DNA from: CAWEPK01 sp963835595
Lineage (GTDB): Bacteria; Desulfobacterota; Syntrophorhabdia; Syntrophorhabdales; WCHB1-27
NCBI GenBank assembly: GCA_963835595.1
Contig: CAWIGL010000002.1
Location: 1,302,001-1,366,000 of the forward strand
Direction: 5' to 3'
Length of the DNA: 64,000 bases
Position numbers and translations under genes: made by a program. This document shows positions 7,939-15,101 of the stretch, piece after piece (position 1 is the stretch's first letter; each line of letters starts with the position of its first letter). Under the pieces are notes generated by a model, which worked only from the letters and a program-made list of their open reading frames with translations, was not told the DNA's origin and ran no database searches.

Positions 7939-9492
7939 TCACGACCCCTTTCTCGCGGGCAGCGCGATGACGAACGTCGTCCCCTTGCCTTCCTCGCTCA
8001 AGACCTGTATGTCTCCTCCGTGGTCCTTCACTATCATGAAGGAAAGGGGCAAGCCGAGGCCCATACCCTTGTCCTTCGTCGTATAGTAATACTCGAAAAC
8101 CTTCGAGATATCGTCTTTTTTGATGCCGGGCCCGGTGTCCCTTATAAAGACGCGCGTGCGCGTGCCGTCGGGGGAGGCCGAGATGGATATCTCCCCTCCG
8201 CCCGTCATTGCCTCGACGGCGTTGACGATGAGGTTGTAGAAAACCTGGGTCATCCGCTCCTTCTGGCAATCGATGGTCAACTGCGCATCGACTTCGTCGA
8301 CCAGCAAGACGCCGGCGCGCTCCGCCTTTTCCCGCAGGACGGTGACGACCCCTTCGATGAGCGCCCGCAGGCCGTGCGTCTCCATGCGCACGTCGGCCTT
8401 CGTGGAAAGGAGGAAGTCCTCGACTATCCGGTTCACCCTGAACAGCTCCGACCTTACGATGTCTAAGAACTGGTTGTATTCCTCCTTCTTCTCCTCCTCC
8501 GGCACGAACTCCCTTCTAAGCCTCTGGATGGAGATACCGATGGCGTTGAGGGGGTTTCTTATCTCGTGGGCCATGCCGGAGGCGAGCCTGCCGAGCGATA
8601 CCAGCCTCTCCTGCCTCGCCATGTCCTTCTCCATCGCGGAGAGCCTCTGCGCGTTCTTCTGCTCAAGCCGGAAGATGATGTAGATGCCCCCCGCCCCCCC
8701 GAGCATGAGGAAGAAGAGGAGCATGATGAAGTTCGCGCTCGTCCGCTTGATCGTGTCGCCCGCGAGCTTGTTCCATATGAGTATCTCCATCGAATAGTTC
8801 TTGAGATAATGGGAATCGAGGGGCTTGCGGATGGCGTAGACGTTTTTCGGCCTGTGGCCCGAGCCGAGATAAAGCTTGCCGTCGCCATCGTAGACGTTGA
8901 TCTCGGCGATGCTAAGCCTCTTCTTCTCGTTCTCTAATATCGTCTTCATGATGTACGTCTTCCTGAGATCGTCGAGCTCCTTCGGGCTCAGGTCGAAAAA
9001 GACGAACCTGTCTGGAAGCTCGATGCCCACGAAGAGGCTCAGGTGCCTGTCGCTCGGCATCCTGACGATTGACTGCCTGTCCCTCTTGCGCAGCAGGTTA
9101 AGCTCGCGCGCGCCCACCCTTATCACGCCCTTGCGCAGGATCTGCTTGCCTTTCCTGTCGACAACGAGCACGTTCTGGAGGGCGGGCAGGGGGTCCGGCC
9201 CCTTGGCCCTGTTCACCTGGCTGTAAAGATCGTCCACTATGGCCTCGTCATAGGTCATGACGTTCAGGAAATTCGGGGTAATGATCGAGGGCGATTTCTC
9301 GATCAAAAGGAGATACTCCATATTGATCTCGATCTCCCGCGCTACACTCTGGAAAAGCGTCTCGCCCTGCCCGACGAGCAGCCCCTCCACGTTCCTTTTG
9401 ATGATGGCGATCTGGAAAAAGCCCGTAATGGCGATCAGCACGAAGAAGATGCCGAAAAGCAGGAAGGGAAAGAATATCTTCCTATCTTCCAT
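7939..9492 (-). CDS. Membrane sensor histidine kinase (ZraS-like)
   Basis: This 517-residue kinase has one N-terminal transmembrane helix (about residues 7-30), a periplasmic sensor of roughly 220 residues, a second helix (about 254-276), a HisKA domain with His309 in GMAHEIRNPL, and an HATPase domain with NLIVNAVEAM, DTGPGIK and GMGLGL. The periplasmic part is PAS/Cache-like in length. It overlaps the ZraP-like gene by 11 bp and precedes the response regulator, so all three are one transcript. By analogy, the periplasmic ZraP-like protein would restrain this kinase. Confidence 0.9.
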   Translation of the reverse strand: MEDRKIFFPFLLFGIFFVLIAITGFFQIAIIKRNVEGLLVGQGETLFQSVAREIEINMEYLLLIEKSPSIITPNFLNVMTYDEAIVDDLYSQVNRAKGPDPLPALQNVLVVDRKGKQILRKGVIRVGARELNLLRKRDRQSIVRMPSDRHLSLFVGIELPDRFVFFDLSPKELDDLRKTYIMKTILENEKKRLSIAEINVYDGDGKLYLGSGHRPKNVYAIRKPLDSHYLKNYSMEILIWNKLAGDTIKRTSANFIMLLFFLMLGGAGGIYIIFRLEQKNAQRLSAMEKDMARQERLVSLGRLASGMAHEIRNPLNAIGISIQRLRREFVPEEEKKEEYNQFLDIVRSELFRVNRIVEDFLLSTKADVRMETHGLRALIEGVVTVLREKAERAGVLLVDEVDAQLTIDCQKERMTQVFYNLIVNAVEAMTGGGEISISASPDGTRTRVFIRDTGPGIKKDDISKVFEYYYTTKDKGMGLGLPLSFMIVKDHGGDIQVLSEEGKGTTFVIALPARKGS

Positions 9493-9982
9493 GCCGATAC
9501 CCCGGCCCGGGCGGCGGCCTGTAGCCCATCGATGGGTGCGCGTACCCCATCGGCGGGGGGCCGGTCCTTATCTGCGGCGTTACGGCCTTCCTGTTCTCCT
9601 GCACGGTGAACCTGTTGAAGCGCCCCCTCTGCTCGCTGGTGAGGACCCCGGAGACCTCCCCCCGGTACCGGTTGAACAGGCGCTGCCGCGACGTCTCTAT
9701 CCGGTCCAGGTCCCTTTGCAGCCTCTCCGCCCTCTCCCTCTGGTCGGGACGGTTCGGGCCTATGTCCCGGAGCTCGATCCGCTTCCGCGCCGACTCGTAG
9801 TTGAGGGACCTCCACTCGCCCATGTATCTTCCCTTTATGCCGTCGATCTGCGCCCTTTGCGCGTCCGTGAGGTTCATGCCCCGCTCGAACTCCCCGTACG
9901 ATTGTTGGGCGAGGAGCGGCAGAGCACCGAGGAATATGATTAACAGAGCTGATAAGAAGCGCAGGATCGACAGCCGGCTCAC
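9482..9982 (-). CDS. Periplasmic ZraP/Spy-like LTxxQ-type protein
   Basis: The 166-residue protein opens with a signal peptide (ILRFLSALLIIFLGALPLLAQ) and then has two helical pairs with the LTDAQRAQID and LTSEQRGRFNRF motifs typical of CpxP/Spy/ZraP periplasmic chaperones. The C-terminal tail is rich in Pro, Gly, Tyr and His (PPPMGYAH, GPGYRHGR), which could bind metal as in ZraP. It is the first gene of the three-gene operon with a ZraS-like kinase and ZraR-like regulator. That order supports a role as chaperone and negative feedback on the kinase. Metal specificity cannot be read from the sequence. Confidence 0.75.
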   Translation of the reverse strand: MSRLSILRFLSALLIIFLGALPLLAQQSYGEFERGMNLTDAQRAQIDGIKGRYMGEWRSLNYESARKRIELRDIGPNRPDQRERAERLQRDLDRIETSRQRLFNRYRGEVSGVLTSEQRGRFNRFTVQENRKAVTPQIRTGPPPMGYAHPSMGYRPPPGPGYRHGR

Positions 9983-10006
9983 TCTCTTCTCTCTATGCGG
10001 CCGGCC

Positions 10007-10363
10007 TTAAGGATTTACCCCTGACCGGTCCTGCTTGGAGACATCGCCCCGGACATATCCGCCGATCTCGACGGACCATCCTTGCGGGGACGGCCTTTCC
10101 GGCGGGGCATTATAGACCGCGGCAGGGGTGGGACGCTGCGGGGCCGCGGCATCACCTTGGCCGCTGCCTTCGCCGGCCGGGCTCCCTGCCGTTGTGGCCG
10201 GGACGGCCGCTGCAGCCGGGCCGTCAGCCCCTGCCGTTGAGCCTGTGGCCGTCGCTGCGGCCGGGCCTTCGGCCCCCTGCCTTTGCGCGAAGGAGTCTTT
10301 CGATGCAAAGGAGCAGACCGCAAGGGGAAGGATGACGAGTACGAGCGGCCCGATCTTTCTCAT
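10007..10363 (-). CDS. Small secreted Ala/Gly/Pro-rich protein of unknown function
   Basis: ATG 10363 follows AGGAGG by eight bases. The 118-residue product has a signal peptide (MRKIGPLVLVILPLAVCSFA) and then about 50 residues of Ala/Gly/Thr/Pro low-complexity sequence (AAATATGSTAGADGP). It ends with a more ordered stretch, GWSVEIGGYVRGDVSKQD. Low-complexity linkers like this often space a domain from the membrane, but no partner domain is present. The gene sits 24 bp upstream of the ZraP-like gene on the same strand and may belong to that operon. No function is assigned. Confidence 0.6.
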   Translation of the reverse strand: MRKIGPLVLVILPLAVCSFASKDSFAQRQGAEGPAAATATGSTAGADGPAAAAVPATTAGSPAGEGSGQGDAAAPQRPTPAAVYNAPPERPSPQGWSVEIGGYVRGDVSKQDRSGVNP

Positions 10364-10513
10364 GGCAGACTCCTCCTTTGAATTACTGTAGCAATACTGG
10401 TGCCACATCCCCGGATTGCCCCGCCCCGCTTCATTTCTCCCATTCCGCCTTACTCCCCCAAAGGCAAGCGCACAACCGGGGATGACAAAAAAGTAGGGAG
10501 AGTATAGAACATT

Positions 10514-10529
10514 TCGACAATAATGTCGA
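10514..10529. promoter_or_regulatory. Small palindrome upstream of the secreted-protein gene
   Basis: TCGACA-ATAA-TGTCGA is a perfect 6-bp inverted repeat lying about 150 bp before the secreted-protein start and just outside the IS256 target site. It could be an operator for the zraP-type operon. There is no further support. Confidence 0.3.
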
Positions 10530-10545
10530 GGCAAGGGTATTTGGG

Positions 10546-11827
10546 GGCAATGTATCATATCTTGTGTCAGGACGATAAGACGGGGTACGCTTCCAGATAG
10601 ATCGACCAAATCTATTAGAGGAAGGAGGTACCCCGATGAAAGCGGTTGTCATCAACAGTGTAGCACGGGCGATGGAGGTGGTAAAGGAGATGAACGCCTC
10701 TTCAACTGAATGGTCCGACGAGTGCCGGGCGGCAGGCCGAAACGCCATTGCCGGCTTCTTGAGGGACCGGATGAAAGAATCGATCTCGGACTATCTGGCG
10801 CGGCTGCCGGACAAAACCTCGGATCGGAAGAACGGAAGTTATCTGCGCCATCTTCTCACCGAGCTTGGAGACATTGTCCTTTCAGTCCCCCGGACAAGAA
10901 GGTATATCCCCCTTGAGATTCTCAAAGCCTATGCCCGAAGGTGCGCCCAGGTAGACGGGCTCATCCTGGCCTGCTTCCTTTTAGGGCTCTCTACCAGGAA
11001 GGCAGGGGAGGCCCTTTTGACCATCCTTGGAGAGAAGGTGTCTCCTTCCACCGTAAGCCGGGTGGCGGCGACATTGGATGCGGCGGTTGCCGCCTTCCAT
11101 AGTAGGAGGCTCTCCAACGTTTATCGCGCCCTTGTTTTCGACGGGATTATTCTTTCAAGGAAGACGGGCATGGGGCCATTGAGGAGACCTGTCATTGTAG
11201 CATTGGGCATACGCGGAGACGGCAGGAAAGAAGTGATCGACTTCAGGCTCGCCTCTTCTGAAAGCGGGGCCGAGTGGGACAGGTTCCTGAAAGACCTCTG
11301 CGAGAGGGGCCTGACCGGAGAAGGAGTTGAAGTCATTTCGGTTGATGGGGGAAAGGGACTCCTTTCAGTTCTTCCCGATCATTACCCCGCTGTCCCCGTA
11401 CAGCTGTGCTGGGCGCACAAGATGAGGAATATACTGGAAAAGGTGAGGAAGAGAGACCATGAGGCAGTGCGAGAGGGCTTGCGGAAGATCTATAGGGCGC
11501 GCCATGCTATGCTTGCCAGACAGCACGCCGGAAGATGGAAGAGGAAATGGGAGGAGCAATACCCCCAGGCGGTAAAATGCCTCTTTGCCGACATTGACGA
11601 ACTCTTCACCTGCTTCCAGTTCGAGGACCCCGCCTTCCGGAAAAGCGTCAGGACCACCAACCACATTGAACGACGATTCAAGGAGGTGCGGAGGAGGACG
11701 CGTCCAATGGGGGCGTTCAGCAACAAGACAAGCGTGGACAGGATACTCTATGCAGTCTTCATGTACGAGAACAAGGCAGAGGAAGTCTATCCCGTCTTCC
11801 TGCTGACACAAAAGTCTTGACATTGCC
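10546..11827 (+). mobile_element. IS256-family insertion sequence with 9-bp target duplication
   Basis: Both ends share GGCAATGT-N8-TTGTGTCAG in inverted orientation (10546-10570 and the complement of 11803-11827). The element of 1282 bp is flanked by identical 9-bp repeats GTATTTGGG at 10537-10545 and 11828-11836. An 8-9 bp duplication is the rule for the IS256 family. The perfect duplication implies a fairly recent insertion. Confidence 0.9.
10636..11820 (+). CDS. IS256-family transposase
   Basis: This is an intact 394-residue mutator-type transposase. ATG 10636 follows AAGGAGG. The DDE triad is visible: first Asp in ALVFDGIILS, second Asp in VISVDGGKGLLSVL, and Glu in the late motif TTNHIERRFKEVRRRTRPMG, with QLCWAHKMRNIL between them. 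Its length is close to the usual 390-410 residues and no break is seen, so the element could be active. The C-terminus ends inside the right inverted repeat. Confidence 0.93.
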   Translation: MKAVVINSVARAMEVVKEMNASSTEWSDECRAAGRNAIAGFLRDRMKESISDYLARLPDKTSDRKNGSYLRHLLTELGDIVLSVPRTRRYIPLEILKAYARRCAQVDGLILACFLLGLSTRKAGEALLTILGEKVSPSTVSRVAATLDAAVAAFHSRRLSNVYRALVFDGIILSRKTGMGPLRRPVIVALGIRGDGRKEVIDFRLASSESGAEWDRFLKDLCERGLTGEGVEVISVDGGKGLLSVLPDHYPAVPVQLCWAHKMRNILEKVRKRDHEAVREGLRKIYRARHAMLARQHAGRWKRKWEEQYPQAVKCLFADIDELFTCFQFEDPAFRKSVRTTNHIERRFKEVRRRTRPMGAFSNKTSVDRILYAVFMYENKAEEVYPVFLLTQKS

Positions 11828-11895
11828 GTATTTGGGGGCCGGGATCTTTTCGCGACGCTGCGCGCTAAAGCGATCTTTTGCCTCCGCTTTCGCGA

Positions 11896-11930
11896 ACGCA
11901 GGCGACTCGCTTAAGCCACGTCGCCTGCGT
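11896..11930. repeat. Strong stem-loop in the gap 11828-12207
   Basis: ACGCAGGCGAC (11896-11906) and GTCGCCTGCGT (11920-11930) form an 11-bp perfect stem with a 13-nt loop. The gap of about 380 bp has no gene that I can support. Its first 20 bases after the IS (GGCCGGGATCTTTTCGCG) resemble one arm of the 126-bp palindromes at 14078 and 36356, so the IS may have landed next to a degraded copy. Confidence 0.5.
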
Positions 11931-12207
11931 GCTCCGCGCTCCTTTAGGCCGCCGCCGCAATCGTATAAAGAGCATTTAGAAGGCGGCGGTAAGAGCGGGT
12001 TTCGACCTGTCGGACGGTGTCGGCTCGCGTATAGTTTCTTCCTGTAACGCTCAAGTTTGTCTTTAATCTTGCACCAGCTGGAATCGAAGTGGTGATAGTG
12101 ATGCAGGGAGAAGAGATACCCTAGAAGGTGACGAGTGAAACGGCGTCCCTACCCGTCTATATTCCGCTTCTTTCACAAATAGCCACCGTTGGTGCTATAA
12201 TTGGATC

Positions 12208-12933
12208 GTGAAAAGACTTCTGTACGTACTGACTGTTCTAGTACTGTGCTTCGTCCTTTTGCCCCACCTGCTCATATTCCTGCACCCATCCGCCGTGAAT
12301 CACTTTTATGATGGTTTTTTCGGTTACGCCTTAGGTGCTGTTTTTGCTGCATTCCTTGTTTGGGTCGCATGGCAACAGCTGGCAAATCTTGGCAAAACGT
12401 CTTCGGCTGATTTCGTTCATAGACTGAACAAAGATTTCTTCAACGCTCAAACGAGAACGCTTATCGACCTGCTGGACGCCGATGCATTGGTATTCCTTGA
12501 CCCCAAAGACCAGGACTGTGGCGACAAGGAGAGTTGGCCCTATTTTCGGGTTGACAAGACACGGCTTGCTCAAACCACCTATCTGGCCGATCATGTTAAA
12601 AGAATTACGCGCCGGGATAGCTATTCTTCCTGGGAAGTGGATGAAATGCTTCTCAGCCACCTTGAGGATATAGGTGATCTGGAAAGAAGAGCCGTCATAA
12701 GCTTCTCGCAGGTAATTGCCAATTTTCGTTGGTACATCGAATTTGCCTGGACTAACGCTCATATCCAAGCCTACCTCGAATATCAGAAGGAGGAATATCC
12801 CGACTACGGTGATATGTGGCCTGCCTTTGAGTATATAGCTAAGAAATGCATGGAGTATGCAAAGGTACGCTCCGGTCCATGCCAGTGGTGGTGGCTGATC
12901 AAACGCAATCTTCTCCGAATTTCCCCACCCTGA
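12208..12933 (+). CDS. Hypothetical membrane-anchored protein
   Basis: The 241-residue product has two N-terminal transmembrane helices (about residues 4-26 and 37-57) and a cytoplasmic helical domain with FFNAQTRTLIDLLDADALVF and RRAVISFSQVIANFRWYIEFAW. This layout recalls small DUF4760-like proteins, but I am not certain of the family. The start is GTG 12208 with no Shine-Dalgarno. A TATAAT at 12196-12201 would place transcription start at or very near this GTG, which suggests a leaderless message. Base composition is lower in GC than its neighbours, consistent with acquired DNA. Confidence 0.6.
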   Translation: MKRLLYVLTVLVLCFVLLPHLLIFLHPSAVNHFYDGFFGYALGAVFAAFLVWVAWQQLANLGKTSSADFVHRLNKDFFNAQTRTLIDLLDADALVFLDPKDQDCGDKESWPYFRVDKTRLAQTTYLADHVKRITRRDSYSSWEVDEMLLSHLEDIGDLERRAVISFSQVIANFRWYIEFAWTNAHIQAYLEYQKEEYPDYGDMWPAFEYIAKKCMEYAKVRSGPCQWWWLIKRNLLRISPP

Positions 12934-13109
12934 GCGAAGCGATACGGAACGAAAGAATGTGTTGCAATATGCCAGTAGAAAACGAGCCAGTATGCAGCAC
13001 CGGCCAGAGAACGGTCTGCTTGACTGAGCAGAAGGCCAAACGCCGAATGTTACGGGAGACGTTCTGATAGAGCACCAATAGCATAGCAGCCATCAGAAAC
13101 AAATGGGAA

Positions 13110-13850
13110 ATGGCTCATTGGATGAATATACGAATCAAGGGCGAAGCCGCATGGCCGGAAAGGGAAACAAAAATCAGGTTCGGCGGACACGAACTTCTGT
13201 TGAAGCCAGCGACCAAGGACACTGATGCCTCGGTCCATATGGACATCACGGGCATTAGTGAAATAGAGGTCCTGACTTTGATCAACCGTTTTCTCAGCAT
13301 TTTGTCCTGGTGCGATGATGTCCCCATGGAAAACCTGTACGGCTGGTCAGGAACGCAGGTGCCTGTTGTTATTCCGCGAAACACAAGTCGTACCGTTGGT
13401 ACCTGTATTGGTGAGTATCCATTTCATAGAGATGTTGAGCAGAATCCCAAGGCAAAGCTGGCTCTCGCATTATATCGTGAGGCGCTGACAGTGAATAGCG
13501 TGCCTTTCTCGTTCCTCAGTTATTTCAAAATTTTGAACATTTTTTGGAAAGATAGGTACGAAAAAGGCTCCAATGAGCTGATTGAGGGAATTAAGGCTAT
13601 GCTTCCAAATCTAAGTGACAAGGAAGCGGTGGATCGGATCAAGCAGCTTACTAAAGCTCAAGCCGATATTCCGAGCTACCTATACGAGTCGGGCAGATGT
13701 GCCGTAGCTCACGCCTATTCTGTCCCCTTCGTGGACCCGGATGATGTGGCCGATCTTAGGAGGCTTTCGCAGGATATGTGGGTAATCAAAGCCATTGCTG
13801 AAAAGCTCATCGAAGATACGCTAAGTATCTCAAGGGATATTCTGGGATAG
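13110..13850 (+). CDS. Hypothetical protein, MauJ-like, with a possible HEPN motif
   Basis: The 246-residue protein is soluble and resembles proteins annotated as methylamine utilization MauJ, though no mau genes are nearby. It has a beta-rich first half (KIRFGGHELLLKPATKD) and an all-helical second half (REALTVNSVPFSFLSYFKIL). The second half contains Arg196-x4-His201 in SGRCAVAHAYS. R-x4-6-H is the signature of HEPN ribonucleases, so an RNase role is possible but speculative. It lies 176 bp after the membrane protein on the same strand. The pair has lower GC than the rest of the window and is bounded by mobile or repeat DNA. Confidence 0.55.
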   Translation: MAHWMNIRIKGEAAWPERETKIRFGGHELLLKPATKDTDASVHMDITGISEIEVLTLINRFLSILSWCDDVPMENLYGWSGTQVPVVIPRNTSRTVGTCIGEYPFHRDVEQNPKAKLALALYREALTVNSVPFSFLSYFKILNIFWKDRYEKGSNELIEGIKAMLPNLSDKEAVDRIKQLTKAQADIPSYLYESGRCAVAHAYSVPFVDPDDVADLRRLSQDMWVIKAIAEKLIEDTLSISRDILG

Positions 13851-14077
13851 GCTCTGCAATCCGCTGAAGGCCGAGCTTACGAGTGGTTATCACTTGAAAT
13901 TGCGAGTACCGGAAGGCAATGAGTAGTTAGGTGTTGTCAGTAACACCAAATCCTAAATATTCTTACACTGTCCGTAATATCGAGTTTCAGTCTTTATATA
14001 GTAGGAGGTATTATCACAGCCTTAGCAGTCATTCCCAACTGGATAGGGCATATAGAGTTTCGGCCCATACGGGCCGG

Positions 14078-14203
14078 CGGCCGGGAGATTTTCGATGGAT
14101 TTCGCGTTGCTTTTCGATGGCGCCCGACGAAACTGTACAGTAGAAGTACGTTGAGGAGGCGCGCCGAGAAAACGACGCGAAAGGCGCGGAAAGATCGCGG
14201 CCG
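14078..14203 (+). repeat. 126-bp palindromic element, copy B
   Basis: The unit begins and ends with CGGCCG and folds back on itself. The arm CGGCCGGGAGATTTTC pairs with the far arm, and TTTCGCGTTG pairs with CGACGCGAAA. The tip is a GTAC/GTAC hairpin with 7-nt loop AGTAGAA. A copy of exactly the same length lies inverted at 36356-36481. It occupies the gap between the orphan gene and the cobalamin promoter; nothing else is seen from 13851 to 14222. Confidence 0.75.
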
Positions 14204-14222
14204 CGCATATAATACCCCCAAG

Positions 14223-14251
14223 TTGACAAATGCAAAGCCCTATTGTAACAT
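14223..14251 (+). promoter_or_regulatory. Promoter of the cobalamin operon
   Basis: TTGACA (14223-14228) and TAACAT (14246-14251) are separated by exactly 17 bp. Transcription would start near 14258, immediately before the cobalamin riboswitch. Confidence 0.75.
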
Positions 14252-14261
14252 AGCACAATAT

Positions 14262-14470
14262 ATAGCGTTCAGGTGCAGCGATGCTCAATAGGGAATCCCG
14301 TGGAAATCGGGAGCGGTCCCGCCGCTGTAATCCCGGAATGTATGCCTCTGCCGATGTGAGGCCACTGTCCGACGTTGCGGACGGGAAGGCGGGCAGAGGT
14401 CGGGAGAGCCAGAAGACCTGCCTGCAGCGCAAAGGAATTAATGCCTTCTCGCGGCTTGGAAGGCGGGGAT
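14262..14470 (+). promoter_or_regulatory. Cobalamin (B12) riboswitch
   Basis: The leader has the adenosylcobalamin riboswitch layout: GTTCAGGTGC at the start, the GGGAATCCCGTGGAAATCGG region, GCGGTCCCGCCGCTGTAATC, and the B12 box AGCCAGAAGACCTGCC at 14407-14422. The expression platform follows. GGGGAT (14465-14470) can pair with ATCCCC (14489-14494) as an antiterminator that competes with the terminator stem at 14488-14517. The expected logic is that bound coenzyme B12 favours termination before cobU. Confidence 0.93.
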
Positions 14471-14487
14471 GAAGTAAATCAGGGTGC

Positions 14488-14523
14488 AATCCCCAAAGGC
14501 GTCGTGCCTTGGGGATTTTTTTT
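14488..14523 (+). terminator. Riboswitch-controlled intrinsic terminator
   Basis: AATCCCCAAAGGC, loop GTCGT, and GCCTTGGGGATT form a 12-bp stem followed directly by a run of seven T. It ends 12 bases before the cobU ATG, so it is the off-state element of the B12 riboswitch. Confidence 0.92.
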
Positions 14524-14535
14524 GCGGGTGAGTGC

Positions 14536-15054
14536 ATGGGCAAGGTGGTATTCGTTACAGGAGGGTCGCGGAGCGGCAAGACGACTTTCGCCCTGCGAGA
14601 GGGGGCGCAGGCCACAGGGGCAGGCCGGAAGGTCTACATAGCGACGGCGCAGGCCCTCGATGCAGAGATGGCGGAGAGGATCGGCAGGCACAGGAAGGAA
14701 AGGGGCAGCGCCTGGGAGACCGTCGAGGCGCCGGTGCGCCTCGATAAGGCGGTCAGGGGGTGCGCATCCGCCAACGTGATTGTGATCGACTGCCTTACCC
14801 TCTGGCTCTCGAACCTCCTCTGCGGCGGCCTGAGCGTAGAGGAGGCGCAGGCTGCTCTGCTCGCTGCCCTGGGGGACCTCGACGGGCCGGTCCAGGCCTG
14901 GGTCGTCTCGAACGAGGTCGGCATGGGGATAGTGCCCGAGAACGACATGGCGAGGCTTTTCAGGGACATGGCGGGCAGGCTCAACCAGGCCGTCGCGCAG
15001 GTCGCGGACGAGGTCTACCTGATGGTCTCCGGCCTGCCGGTGAAGGTCAAATAG
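14536..15054 (+). CDS. cobU: Adenosylcobinamide kinase / guanylyltransferase
   Basis: CobU phosphorylates adenosylcobinamide and transfers GMP to it during nucleotide-loop assembly. The 172-residue protein has Walker A GGSRSGKT at residues 9-16, the IGRHRKERG segment expected to hold the GMP-accepting His, the Walker B-like VIVIDCLTLWLSNLL, and the late VSNEVGMGIVPEN motif. I start at ATG 14536 because an earlier in-frame GTG would lie within the terminator stem. It is the first gene after the B12 riboswitch. Confidence 0.92.
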   Translation: MGKVVFVTGGSRSGKTTFALREGAQATGAGRKVYIATAQALDAEMAERIGRHRKERGSAWETVEAPVRLDKAVRGCASANVIVIDCLTLWLSNLLCGGLSVEEAQAALLAALGDLDGPVQAWVVSNEVGMGIVPENDMARLFRDMAGRLNQAVAQVADEVYLMVSGLPVKVK

Positions 15055-15101
15055 AATTATAGGGACGTGCTCTGGATAAGGGCACAGAAGGAGGCGTGCA
15101 G

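Noticed and set aside
14509..14535. Earlier in-frame GTG start for cobU
   Set aside because: It lies inside the riboswitch terminator stem and would add residues encoded by the T run; ATG 14536 matches the usual CobU N-terminus.
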